Assembly: GCA_034008185.1 (NCBI GenBank)
Contig: CM067109.1
Location: 39,526,885-39,590,884, forward strand
Direction of reading: 5' to 3'
Length of the DNA stretch: 64,000 nucleotides
From: Gorsachius magnificus
Lineage: Eukaryota; Chordata; Aves; Pelecaniformes; Ardeidae
The translations under genes and the position numbers were made by a program. Below are positions 36,732-47,790 of this stretch, one piece after another (the stretch's first letter is position 1; each line of letters starts with the position of its first letter). The notes under the pieces are model-generated. The model had not been told where the DNA came from, did no database searches, and saw nothing but the letters and a program-made list of their open reading frames with translations.

Positions 36732-36740
36732 GCGCCGCCG

Positions 36741-36750
36741 GTCACGTGGC
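36741..36750 (+). promoter_or_regulatory. E-box, CLEAR-like GTCACGTGGC
   Basis: A palindromic CACGTG core with GTC on the left and GC on the right. It resembles sites bound by bHLH-ZIP factors (USF, MYC/MAX, TFEB/TFE3) and lies about 100 bp upstream of the putative first-exon donor. Position and context support function; the factor is inference. Confidence 0.45.
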
Positions 36751-36784
36751 AGCGCCCCCCGCGCCCCGAGACCGGGGAGCGCGG

Positions 36785-36840
36785 CACGGGCGCGGCGGCA
36801 TTGTGACGCAGCAGGCCTCCGCGCGGCGGCGGCGGGGCGG
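36785..36840 (+). other. Candidate untranslated first exon ending at a GTGAGT donor
   Basis: The stretch before 36841 (GCGGCATTGTGACGCAGCAG followed by a CGG-rich end) meets a consensus donor, GG|GTGAGT, at 36840/36841. It has no ATG and lies in the densest part of the CpG island downstream of GC boxes and the E-box. That fits a short 5'-untranslated exon. The left edge is arbitrary because no TATA or initiator fixes the start site. I found no partner exon with confidence. Confidence 0.3.
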
Positions 36841-37014
36841 GTGAGTGCCGCCCGCTGCCGGAGCGCCGCCTGCACCGGCGGGGAGTGGCGGGGGGCGGCA
36901 GCCGAGAGGCGGCACCTGGGTCCTTCCCCCGTCTCCATCACCCCGCGGCTGCCGTGAAACGGCCGCGGCCGAGCGGAGCGAGGGGTGGGGGGGAGGCGAG
37001 GGGAACGGAGCGGA

Positions 37015-37045
37015 GGGGGGCCCCCCCGGGGGGGGCGGGTCCCCC
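37015..37045. repeat. G6-C7-G8 homopolymer block
   Basis: Six G, seven C and eight G follow each other directly, then C, GGGT and CCCCC. The sequence can fold back on itself in more than one register and is prone to polymerase slippage and assembly error. Confidence 0.8.
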
Positions 37046-37420
37046 GCGCGGGGGCGGCCGGTGCGGCTGCGGGCTTCCCCCCGCCGGGCCGTCCCCGGGG
37101 GGTGCGGGAGCGGGGGTGCCCGGGCGGGGGAGCGGCGGGCGGGAGCGGGGGGGGGGGAGCCCCGGCGCCCCGGCCCCCGCCAGCCCGCCCCGGGGAAGTG
37201 CTTTCCGCATGAAATCAGGGCTGAACGCCGGGGGTTTTACTGGGGCTGAGCGCATACGTGATGTCAGCTCTGCGAAGTGCCGCCGCAAAACCCCTTGCAG
37301 CGCCGCGAAACCCACCGACACCCGAAGCCGAGGCCAATCTGCTTCTGCTCTGCTCGGAGCCGGGCGTCCCTGGCGGGGACGCAGCCTTCAGCACCCTCCT
37401 GGTCCCACCGGGGCATGCCG

Positions 37421-39316
37421 GAATCTGGAAGAAAATCAAGTAGGAGTCTGCATGTTTGTAACTGTGGGGAAGCAAATGCGAAGTTGTTTGGTTGAAAAAC
37501 TGCCCCTTGGCTTATACTTGGGTCAGTCGAGATCGTGTTTTTGCAGCACCAGGGATCAAACCTTTTTTTGATACCCGTATCAGTGAGTGTTTTTATGCAA
37601 GCAAATGCGATTTATATGAAGAAGAGCTTGAGGATCAGGTCCTGATGGCACTGGGTACAAACCGTCTCAGTCTTCAGTCTCAGTCTTCATTGTCAGCCTT
37701 ATCACCTCATGGCACTTTCAACGGTTGGCTTAAAGCCACAGCTCTTAGGGAGATATTAATCAGTCCCAACTGCTTCTAAGAAAGCTCACCCCCCATTCCA
37801 CCCCACCGCCCCCCCCCTCCAAACCCACCAAAAAACTGCTGGTGCCTGTGGTTCCATAGACAGTCTGGGAAGCGTGGCCTGGTCGTATGCCTCAGCAATC
37901 CAACCACAAAAGGTAACTAAAAAAATTTTGAAAAAATTATTTTGAGGCAAATCACGTGGCTGTTGGACCCTTTTTTGATCTTCAAATGGCTGAAGAAAGG
38001 GATACAATCGTAGCATAGGAAAATCAGAATTACTTTGTATCTTGTGCAGATAATTCCAAACCTGCAGCCAGGAATTATGTTGAATGATGTGCGTGTTTTT
38101 AAGCCTTACGCAGCGTGCTGTAGCAGACTTTCATAGTCTTCTGCCTTTACTGAATTTAGTAGGTGTATGTACTGCATGTCCTCCCAATGAGGCATAAATA
38201 ATATGACCTGTGGCCTTACTACCACCCATAAACATGAGCTTTTTCACACAAAAATCCTCTGCATTTAGCTCATTGGCTGCCTGGTGAACATGGTATTTCT
38301 GCCTTTGTACTGCTAAGCCTGCGAGTACACCTGGTGCCATACTGGAGCCATATTTTGCAGATTTTGCACCTAAGCTGGAAACCTGGTCTTGAGAGCAGGC
38401 TTGAGGGGTAGCTCAAGAGGGAGTTGAAACATAGTGAGAAGTGGGTTTCGTGTGAATAAAGCCATTAGAATTTGACCTGTCCAGTTTTCAAGAAGAAACG
38501 TGCCTCACCACTATAGTTATAGTTCTAGAACTGTGTAGTAACTTTTCCTTCAGATATTCCTTCAGTTAACACAGAGGCATAGTGCCCATGCCTGGTGTGA
38601 AAAGGCTCCCGTTTTAAGGTGTGGTATGTTTCATTTCTGCACATTTTCATGTGTCAAGGGGTGACTTACGCAAACTGACTGTTCCACTTCACCCAGTCAC
38701 TAACACAATCTTAAACCAGCAGTTCAGTCATTTTTCAGATCTTTGTGATTTCTGCTCTGTGTCATTGACTCAGTGTGTTGCAGAAAGCAAACGTGGCTTG
38801 TAGCTTGTTGAAAAAAGTGGGTAAAACAGAATTATATCAGAGGAAGAGGCCAGTGAGGAGTTGTCTCCAAATCCAAGGAGACTGTAAGAGACCAGCCTGT
38901 TAAAAAAAAAAAAAATCCTTGTTTGAGCAAGTAGTCCAGTCTGGGCTACTCAAAATACTTTGTCATTTTGGCATACGGAGATGGGTAGTCTTTCAGGTAA
39001 GGAAGTCCCATAGAAGATAGTAAATTATATTAGATAGAAACTGCTCCTCCTCTTAATGTTTTTGTCTCTAGTGACAGTGACATGGTAAGTAAGTATGATG
39101 TGATTTCTTTGGGACCAGCTTCTGAGTTTAGAAGAGCTGCATGTAAAAGGTAGACTGGTTGGACAAGGTGACTGAGTGGTTCCTTTGGAGAAGGATGCAG
39201 AACCTCCCCTGAGTACTGTGAGTAAGTGAGAGATCACTTTGCATTCATTTTTTTTCATGATTGGAAAACCATAATCCCAAATATCTACATATTTTGTAGC
39301 CAGTTTTGACAAGGTG
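37421..39316. other. AT-rich interval right of the CpG island, no gene seen
   Basis: Probably intron if transcription runs rightward from the island. It contains a C-rich run at 37787-37820. No exon was recognised. Confidence 0.4.
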
Positions 39317-39837
39317 TCAGTAGAGCTTCAAGAAATCAGGAAGTGCCTTTTTGTGCCCCTCTGCTTCACTATCGTCTGGTCTTGTTGCGAGCTGAAACCT
39401 GTCCCCATGCGAACTCCATAGGTGCATGAAGTCTTCTTCCCACACGTACCTGAGGTGGGATGCCACCTGCACTGGTACAGCTCTTCTTCTCAAGCAGTCC
39501 TCTTCCAGGATGTCCCAGGCCCCTGTTGTCTCTACACCCACAGCAGCTCCATCCTGTTTAGACACTTGCCTGATTAGAGCCAGGAAAGAGAAAGTGCGAC
39601 AGCCTTGCTGCAGTTGCTCTAGTTTCTGTCCTCTGAAGTGGAGACATGGTGGGTAGCACTGCCCCTGCACTGTGAGGAGATGCCAGCAAGAAAGGGGTAC
39701 ACACGGCCAGAGGCAGCCCAGGGCGGAGGACTTGACCGTCACAGACAGCAGCACAAAAGTCATGTTGGCAATAGTGCAGGGATGCCAGTACTCGTAGTTG
39801 TGGCATCGTTTGGCCTTGTGTATGCATGCAGTGCTGA
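39317..39837. other. GC-richer patch with an unassigned minus-strand open frame
   Basis: Raised G+C between AT-rich flanks, with 148 open codons on the minus strand (39763 down to 39317). The C-terminal part of the translation looks less low-complexity than most chance frames (acidic and aromatic, with LEEDCLRRRAVPV and WEEDFMHLW), but I recognise no family. The patch abuts the 3' end of the CR1 at 39838 and could be an unrecognised repeat, a pseudogene fragment or an exon. Confidence 0.3.
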
Positions 39838-40135
39838 TAGAATCATAGAATACTTTAGGTTGGAAAAGACCTTTAAGATCATCAAGTCCAACCGTTAACC
39901 TAACACTGCCATCCCACCACTAGTCCATGTCCCTAAGCACCTCGTTTGCCCATCTTCCTAATGTCCAATCTAAACCTCCCCTGGCGCAACTTGAGGCCAT
40001 TTCCCCTCATCCTATTGCCTGTTACCTGGGAGAAGAGACCAACACTCACCTCACTACCACCTCCTGTCGGGCAGTTACAGAGGGCGATAAGGCCTCCCCT
40101 CAGCCTTCTCTTCTCCAGGCTAAAAAACCCAAATG
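39838..40135 (-). mobile_element. CR1 LINE (copy E), 5'-truncated 3' end, minus strand
   Basis: Read on the minus strand, this ends with the CR1 tail: on the plus strand AGAATCATAGAATACTTTAG, the reverse complement of an ATTCTATGATTCT tail, at 39839-39858. The preceding conserved blocks (GACCTTTAAGATCATCAAGT, then CCACTAGTCCATGTCCCTAA) are those of avian CR1. Similarity stops near 40135, just after CTTCTCCAGGCTAAAAAACC, so about 300 bp remain of the element. Such 5' truncation is normal for target-primed reverse transcription. It belongs to the same group as copy D at 61991-62504. No coding capacity remains. Confidence 0.92.
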
Positions 40136-43100
40136 CCGCTGCACTTCACAAGCGCGAAGACCAGTAGTCCCAGCAGCCTTTGTGGGATGTGGCATATTAT
40201 CTCCCCTTGCCCGGTTTTTAAACTTTTCAGCTGACTAGATGGGATGTGCAGCAGTCCTTTGTTTCCACCCCGTCTGTCTCTCATTACCTGCAGGAAGCTC
40301 CAGAAGCAATCCATGAATTACAAGCGTGGTTACAGGAGCAAGGAGGGGAAGAGAAGGGATTACCATTTTTATTTCAGCCTTATTAGAATAAACCTACATC
40401 TATTTCAGGTTACAGTTGAAGGTAGAATGCCAGGAGAATATTCTCATCCTTCCTTATGCAGACATCTTAATGCTAAGTAAAATAAAGAAAAGTTTGTATT
40501 TTTCAGGTGAAAATCTTTGTAAGGAACCCATTTGCCAATGCTTTACTGTATATTGCTTAGAAAATACAATGGTTTTGTACAGCTGAAATGGATATGCTTA
40601 TTGTCAAGACAAAAATATGTTAAACTTGAGAAGTATTGGATTTTGGAAGGGCAAGTAGTTGTTCTTTTCAGCTGTTGTCAGAATAGGACCTTAAGTAAAC
40701 TAAAGGAAATAATGCTTAGATAATTGGCAAGAGGACTTGGAGGAACATTGTGTCTGTGCTTTTTCTTTTTCTGGCAGATCTGTCCATTTCTCAAAGGAGG
40801 CAGAGAAGATAGGCTTACATGGAGCAGGTGCATAGGAAACACAAGGGAATTTCTCTTTAAATGCAAATGTGGTTGTACGATAGATTTATATGCACAGAGG
40901 AACCATCTGAAACAAGAAAATAGAACATATGCATCAGATAGCTCATTGATTTAAGGTCCGAAGAGAGCTTTTAACTGAGGGGAAAAAAATAATGAATTAA
41001 TTATTGTAGTAGAAATATCACCTGCAGCTTACCTGGTCTAAAGTGGAACTGTAATTTCATCTTCTAAGATAAAGCTCCAAGTGGTTCAGAGGTCTGAAGG
41101 TCTTAGAGGTATCAAAGAGAAGTGTAATTCAACTGTCATAGTTTGGCGGTTGGGGCGATCCTTCTTTTGGTGTATTTCCTTGTATGTTAAGGAGCATTTA
41201 TGGAAGCTTATTTTGAGTACGTGGTTGATTTGCACTTTATAAAGAATTATTGAGTAACACTTGAAAATGTATTTTTCTGGTTAAAATGTGACATTAGGTT
41301 TGTAAGGTTTGCTGTAAGCATTTCCTTTTCAGTTCCGTTTCCTCCCCAGTTCTTGTTTGCAGTCAGACTGCTGGCACTATTTTTCTTTGTTTATACCGGA
41401 GAAAAAGGCATTGTCTCACTTATCTTTTAAACTCAATACAGTGTAATACATGACCTCTCCTTGTGCATAAGTCCTCCCCCCTCCCCCCCGTCTGTTTTAT
41501 TGTTACTGCATCAATCTGGAACTCACCATTTAGAATGAATTTCTAATCAGGAACTTAACACTTCCCTTCAACCCCCCCATTTTAGCAAACTTGTTTACAT
41601 CTGTGAGTAAAAATCAGGCTGTGCTACACAGCTTTCTCACATGTGCATGACAGGGGTATGCACATGATTATGATTTGAAGCTATACCGCTCTGATGGTTA
41701 TTTATCCATGTAGTTCTTTTGCAGGATCTGGCCATACTCACTTTCTTAAGAAAAAGGAAATACCTTTAACTGTCCAGACTAACAACATATAACTGCTGGC
41801 ATGTTTATATGGGCATGTACGTATCTTGTGTTCTCCTTTACTAAAATACAGCTGTAAATATTCTAACTTTGGTATGCTACACTGCCATTTCCAGTTGAGT
41901 CACAGTAGTAAATTTATGAAGAGCCCAAGAAGTGCCTTTGACTTGGCTCAAGATTTTAGATACTGAAGTTGGCAGCGTGGTAAGAGATTTATTTGACTAT
42001 TTATAAATGCTGTGTCCAAGGTGTTTTTAAGAACAACAAACAAACAAACAAAGCAAAACAGAACTGGGAAATAAAGTGCACACAGAAGCAGGAGAGTGCT
42101 AGTAAGGTAAACAAACTGCATGTCACGTTCCCTGACCCACACTTCCATTGTCCTTGGTCTAATGATACTCATTTCTCCTCTTGTACATTCAGAGTCTTAA
42201 GGTATGTGCCCTAATTATGTTAAATACTGGGATACTATTATTCTGCAAACTCATATGTTGAGCACTGGATAAAGTACAATATTTGGGCTTGTTGCTAGGA
42301 CATAGGAAAAAACTTACCTTGAGTTACAGAATGGAATCACCAGGAAATTTAGTTATGCTTGCATCTTTAATTATTTTCTTTTCATTAACCTAAACCAGAT
42401 TTTAAGTTAGAGGTAAAGGAATTTATGGTGGCTAAATGTAAGCAACTTTCAGTAACTACTGTAATCTTGAACCCCGCCAATGATTTTTGCTTCATATCTG
42501 CAGAATCGTAGTTATCTGGGCCCCTTGACTAACATTTTTCATGTTTAAGTTAATGGGCATCCTTGTGGTAGAAGCGAATGGAGTGAGGAACAAGCAACAG
42601 GTTAGAAAAAGGAGGATTCAGCTTTTCACTGTCCTTTTGAATATAATACATACTACAACATCTTGATACAATATTTGCTTAAAATAATTTGATAGCATAA
42701 TTTTCAGGAGGCTGAGTTTGTTTGTATTCCCCTATATACATCTTTGTATAGTTATTTGCATACGGCATTTTAAGTTTTCCATAGGAAAAGGAGAACTACC
42801 TTTTAAAGTCTAATTATGATAACAGTAGCTGTTATGATTGAACAGGCCAGATCTTGGAAAAAATGCTGTCAAAGCAATTAGTTGCAGATTAAAAGAGAAC
42901 TAAATTTGTGACTGTGACTGTTACAGAGCACATGGTGCAGTTCCAAAAATTAATGGTTGCAGGTTTTGCATTTAGTTCAACATATTTCTGTTCATGTTTG
43001 TTTGTGTTAGTGTACCATGTTGTGTCTTTGATAAATGGTAATGATACTGCTTTAGGTGATTGAGTTGACTCTTAATTCTAGATTCAGGGAGCCTCTGTTT

Positions 43101-46100
43101 ACAAATAGTGCAATGCAACATTTCTTGAAACAGCGTTTTGGGAGCACCAATATCTGAGAGATTAATAAAAAATCATTACTTATTGTTCAGCATTATGAGT
43201 CTGCTACTAGCATATATGACACAAATTTAGCAATTATCTCAGCTGCTCAGTAGTGCTTTCAAAAGCATTGATAATGTCAGTCTAATGGATAGGTCTTTCA
43301 CACCATACTTGGCAACTTTAGCTGTCATTCTCTAGGATTGAACAGAGAGCAATTAAACTCTCACCCACCTCCTTCCAGTTGTTCTTGAGGGTCATAAATG
43401 GAGCACATTAGCAAACAGCATAATGAAAATTGTATTTCTGCTCTTTACTGTGATGCTCCCTATGTGGAGGACTTAACCATTGCCTCTCTGCACTTCCTGA
43501 TAAAGCACTTCACGAATCAGATCTGAGACGAAATGGCTGGAACAGCATTGCCTGATGACTGGAGGTTTAGCTGTGACTGAGTGCTGAGATGCCCAGGTCT
43601 GGACAGTTGAGTGTCTGTGCGGATGCTCAGGGCTTCTGCAGAGAGACAGGCAGCAGCACGGGATTTTTATCCCTGCACTCAGAACTTTCTGTATTTCACT
43701 AGCTTGCTTCTTCCCATGGTAAATTAGCCCATATATAATCCCTGCTGCTGTGATCCAATTCCTACCAGAACTTTGAGTCAACACTAGCTTGTGTGTCTTT
43801 ATACTCTCCTCATAAGGCAGCTAAGTGTGCTGAAGAACTGCATTCCTTCTTGACTTGTCTTCTGGTTGTGATGTAGCAAAATGCACACAAAATCTCCCTG
43901 GAGTGAGTCATTCATTATGCAGTAAGTTTAAGAACTTGCATAAATCCATTTGGTCACTTGCTGGACAAATGGTATAGTAAGTCATCCTTGAGAGGATGTA
44001 GAGTCTAGTTCGTAGCTAGTAGAGGATGTACTGTTGCAGCTGGACAGCAAAGCACCATTTGAGGGGAGGAGGTCCTGAATTTGAAGGACTTTATCAGCTC
44101 CTGGGTTTCGGCATCACAGTAAGTTCTGCTCCTGGTAGCAGCAGATGTGGATGAAGGCATTGTTGGTATCTTGATGTTCTTTGAAATAACTGGCCTTGAA
44201 ACAGTAGATGACTAATGTGCCTGCTTAGTTTAGGGCTTCAGCATCCAGCGTTAGTACTTTATGAAGAGGTATGAGTGCCATTTACACGTAACACGATTGT
44301 CTCCAGCTGCCTGTAGAGTGTAATGGCGTGTCTTCATTAGACGGTAAAGCTGGGTGAGTCATTGTGCCCAAAGGACAAGGCTAATCTGGCCTGACTTTGT
44401 GAATCCCCACAGGAAAGACCAACCAGTATGTGTTACGGTGTCCTCCAAGAGTACGAGGGAAGCAGGTTGTGTAGGGGAAGGAATTAGGCCAGCTAATACG
44501 ATTTAGCAAAATGGACACTCTCTCCAGCATGTGTTCCTCATCAGGTCCCATATGCTTTACGGTATGTTCCCAGGCTTTGCTTTTTGCAAATACAGTTTTT
44601 AGATGAACATATCTACAGTAGCACTATTTCTGCATGTGTCTACACTGCAATCAAGTAGTGTGATTGCAGGACATGCAGACAGATCTGTACTAGCTTTGAT
44701 CTGTATGTGATGTGAAGACATGCCAGCCTAGACTTAAGAGAGGGCTGTCCAAACCTTCTGGACAGATTGCTAAGCCATACTGAAGTCTGCTTTCGTCTGT
44801 CTTCACTGCTATTTTTAACTGTGCTATCTAGATTAGCACTACTGTGGATTCTCCTGCACATGCTGACATAAATTCACGACTGCATGCCCACTGCTTCCCT
44901 ACAATGTTGTTGGTGGATGCTCTGCATCTGGGTGTGCGTCCCTTATTCTTTGTACTGAATAAGTCTGGTTTTCTTTTCCACTGAGTTTAGTTGTTTATTT
45001 CACAATTTAATTCCCCTCTGTAAGGAATTATAGAAAGGGCAGCACAGTATAGGAGAGACTTCTGGCAATTTTCTACTCCAAAAATTCATTTTATGGTCTC
45101 TATTCCAAGTTTGTTAAGCTCAGCCTTTGAAGAACCTCCAGATCCAGGCCACACATTTCTGCAAGTGTTAACATCCAGATGAGAGACCACGTTGATGGAG
45201 CAATGTTAGAAAGTTAGCATTTAAAAATGTCCTTTATGAAAGCATTGGATCTAGAGCACAGTTTTCTGAAAAAAAATTGTGAAATTATATGAAAAATATC
45301 GTCAATGACAGTAAGGTGGCTATCATCTATAAAACACAGTCCAACTTTATTAAAAGGATTTGAATGTATTTTTTAGAGAAGTAATGTGTATGGGTTTTGA
45401 ATATTTCAAGGAAGAATCTGCACTGCTAAGAGTTTCTTGTTTAGTTTGGTTTTTGTTTTAGTTTTTTAATGGGTATAATAAGGGTTGGTTTTGCTTTGTC
45501 AGTCAGATTGATTGTTAAGTTACTCCACAGTCTTGTCAATGAAGTGTCCTTCTAATTAAGGTGCCATGTTGTAAGAGTGAAATTTGACAAGGGTACCTGC
45601 ACATCAGATTTCAGTATTTTTTATTCAAAAATAGACTTTCCCTCTCACATTAAAAGCCAACCAACCAACTTACCAACCAAAACCACAGAAAAGAGAAAAA
45701 CTGATCTGTATCTAAGGATATAGACTGAAAAGGCCTGTCAAGTATCCAATTCTTTTACTGTGCAATTTGCATGCTATTTAACAAAGACAAGGGGGAAAAC
45801 ATGGCTTGAAAATTGAAGTTAGGACATAAAAAGAAGAATTAATGCAATTTTTTTTCATGCCAGAAAAATATTTCACAGAAAAGCAAGTACTGTCAAACAA
45901 AGAGGAATACAAAATAGACTCTAACAAGGCATATGTTCCTGTGACATGAGACATGCTGTAGGGGAGTAAGGTGAAACTGAGCTTTTCAGCCTGGTGGAAT
46001 GTTGCAGCTTACTTATCTGCCAAGAAAATATTTTGTTTCTAGATAAATGGTTAAAACGAAATAAATAAAATATTCCCTCATCTTTCCTTAAATGGTTCTT

Positions 46101-46207
46101 TAAAAAAAAAGTATTTCTTATGACTGTCCTTGACACCTTTCTGAGGAAAAAGAACAGCCTTCGTTCACTGGATGGAGCACAAGAATGCAAGCACATACCA
46201 GCTAAGC
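40136..46207. other. Long AT-rich interval, no gene seen
   Basis: About 6 kb without supported exons. A good polypyrimidine tract plus AG occurs at about 40757-40778 before an open stretch to 40954, but it has no donor or recognisable product. Simple repeats are (CAAA)n at 42030-42055 and (CCAA)n at 45656-45688. No RNA gene was seen. Confidence 0.4.
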
Positions 46208-46300
46208 CTGGTTCTAGCACTGAATGGCCTTGAATAAATTACCTATTTTCACTTATCCACCTATAAAATGAGAAGAAAATATATTAGGGAACTGCAGTAG
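46208..46300 (+). mobile_element. MIR-like SINE relic, plus orientation
   Basis: The order GGCCTTGAATAAATTACCTA (46226-46245), then TTTTCACTTATCCACCTATA and AAATGAGAAG, matches the MIR core pattern of a GACCTTGGGCAAGTTACTTA block, a pyrimidine block and ATCTGTAAAATGGG. Only the central part is recognisable. Confidence 0.5.
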
Positions 46301-46799
46301 CAGAATTGTCAATAGCAACATGTTTTTGTCATATGGAGATCTAACAGTGCTTAATATTTTTTCATTATGAAAAAGATTCATACTTTTCCTGAACAGCTCC
46401 AGCACCTTCATAGTTTGAAGGTGCTAGAGGCTGAATGTGTCTCCTGTGGTGTACTTAGTCTTCCTCAGTCCCCTCAGTAGTCCTGCATAATGCTAGGGGA
46501 GCCCTCGCACAGGACTGGACTGTACACAGATAGCTCGTTGTGTGCTGCAAGTGGAGAACTCAGTGTCTTCTTTTAGTTGAAGCTCTGTGAAAAAAAAAGC
46601 CATCATTGGAAATTACGTGAATAGTTAAAAGATTTGTGATGGTTATGAAGTCAGGTGCTTTTAAATTAAAAAAAAATGGGAGAGCCACTTCATGCTGTCC
46701 CCACTCTTTCTCATGTTGGCAGGTTGCATGGTGGTCAGAGATATTTAGCAGACACTCTTGGCTCATTTGCTAAAGAAGCTGGAAGGCACACAGATAATG
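46301..46799. other. AT-rich interval, no gene seen
   Basis: No supported feature before the CR1 cluster. The 5' boundary of CR1 copy A is not sharp and could lie up to about 60 bp further left. Confidence 0.4.
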
Positions 46800-47790
46800 G
46801 GGTAAAGAAACAACCAAGGGACCTGGTTACACAGGACATGGAAAAGGTGGAAGTACTGAATGCCTTCTTTGCCTCCCTCTTTACTAGCAAGACTGGCTCT
46901 CAGGGGGGAAAGTTAGAGCAAGGAAGATGTACCCTTGGTGGAAGAGGATTGGGACAGGGAATACTTCAGCAAACTGGGCTTATGTAAATCCATGGGCCCT
47001 GGGGGGATGCACCCACAAGTGCTGAGGGAGCTGGCAGATGTCATTGTGAGGCCACTCTCAATAGTCTTTGATCAATCATGGTGACTGGGAGAAGTACCTG
47101 AAAACTGGAGGAAAGAAAATGTCACCCCCATCTTCAGGAAGGGCAAGAAGGAGGATCCAGGAACTATAGGCCAGCCAGCCTCACCCCAGTCCCTGGGAAG
47201 ATGCTGGAACAGCTAATCCTGGAAACCATTTCCAGGCACATGAAGGATAAGAAAATCATCAGGAGTAGTCAGCATCAGGGGGAAGTTATGCTTGACCAAC
47301 TCGATAAACTTCAATGGTGAAGTCTAGCCTGGTAGATGAGAGGAGAGCAGTGGATGGTGTCTACCTAGGCTTCAGTAAGGCCTTTGACACTGTGTCCCAT
47401 AAAATCCTCACAGAAAAGCTGTTTATATACAGGCTGGATGAGCAGGCAGTGAAGTGGATTGAAACTGGCTGTATGGCCAGGTCCAGAAGGTCATGACCAG
47501 TGGAAAAAAGTCTAGTTGGAGACCAGTGACTAGCAGTATACCCCAGGAGTCAAATCTCGGTCCAGTTCTGTGTAACATCATTAATGATCTGGATGATGGG
47601 GCAGAGTCCACCCTCAGCAAGTTTGCAGGTGACACAAAACTGGGAGGCGTGGCTTATATGCCAGAGGGTCATGCTGCCAACCAGAGGGATCTCAACAGGC
47701 TACAGAAGTGGGCTGACAGTAACCTGAAGTTAATGCATGAAGTGCAAAGCCCTCCACCTGGGGAGGAACAACCCCACACACCAATTTATA
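46800..47790 (+). mobile_element. CR1 LINE (copy A), left segment, interrupted by copy B
   Basis: The segment begins in the linker between endonuclease and reverse transcriptase of CR1 ORF2 (GACCTGGTTACACAGGACAT, 46819-46838) and runs through most of the RT region to ACCCCACACACCAATTTATA at 47771-47790. The element then stops, and copy B begins. The matching continuation (TATGCTGGGGGCCATCCAGC) resumes at 49563. In the related copy C the corresponding sequence is uninterrupted (63409-63425), which shows the break is an insertion. The copy is 5' truncated, like most CR1. Confidence 0.93.
46800..47790 (+). pseudogene. CR1 copy A ORF2 remnant: linker and reverse transcriptase domain
   Basis: ORF2 of CR1 encodes an endonuclease/reverse transcriptase that copies its own RNA at a nicked chromosomal site. 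Here only the linker and RT parts remain, in several frames. RT motif A reads YLGFSKAFDTVSHKIL: the catalytic Asp expected after YL is Gly, codon GGC at 47368-47370. RT block B reads [10 protein letters not shown] instead of the usual PQGSVLGP. Motif C reads FAGDTKL: the first Asp of the DD pair is Gly, codon GGT at 47628-47630. The remnant is therefore dead both by frameshifts and at two catalytic residues. Its last frame (from 47493) continues without a stop across the junction into copy B. It continues after the insertion with HLEYSVQCWAPQ around 49770-49800. Confidence 0.85.

Larger units (their letters stand above)
36020..37420. promoter_or_regulatory. CpG island, likely promoter of an unidentified gene
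   Basis: About 1.4 kb of very high G+C with abundant CpG, many GC-box (GGGGCGG / CCGCCCC) sites, an E-box at 36741-36750 and a consensus 5' splice site at 36841-36846. An A-rich tract at 36332-36387 interrupts it. In birds such islands mark promoters of housekeeping or developmentally regulated genes. Open frames of 120-230 codons exist here in all six registers, which is expected where TAA, TAG and TGA are depleted. They are low-complexity Pro/Ala/Gly/Arg translations and I do not call them genes. The plus strand is favoured by the GTGAGT donor, but a minus-strand donor (GTGAGT read at 36409-36404) leaves a bidirectional promoter possible. The gene cannot be named. Confidence 0.8.

Noticed and set aside
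36035..37571. Open frames of up to about 230 codons in all registers of the CpG island
   Set aside because: GC-rich DNA lacks stop codons by composition. The translations are low-complexity Pro/Ala/Gly/Arg on both strands and none shows a domain.
40757..40954. Polypyrimidine tract plus AG followed by an open stretch, as a possible terminal exon
   Set aside because: No recognisable product, no polyadenylation signal in a fitting place and no upstream partner exon.
44048..44066. AGCACCATTTGA resembling a miR-29-type seed region
   Set aside because: The downstream bases differ from the mature miRNA and I see no hairpin partner.
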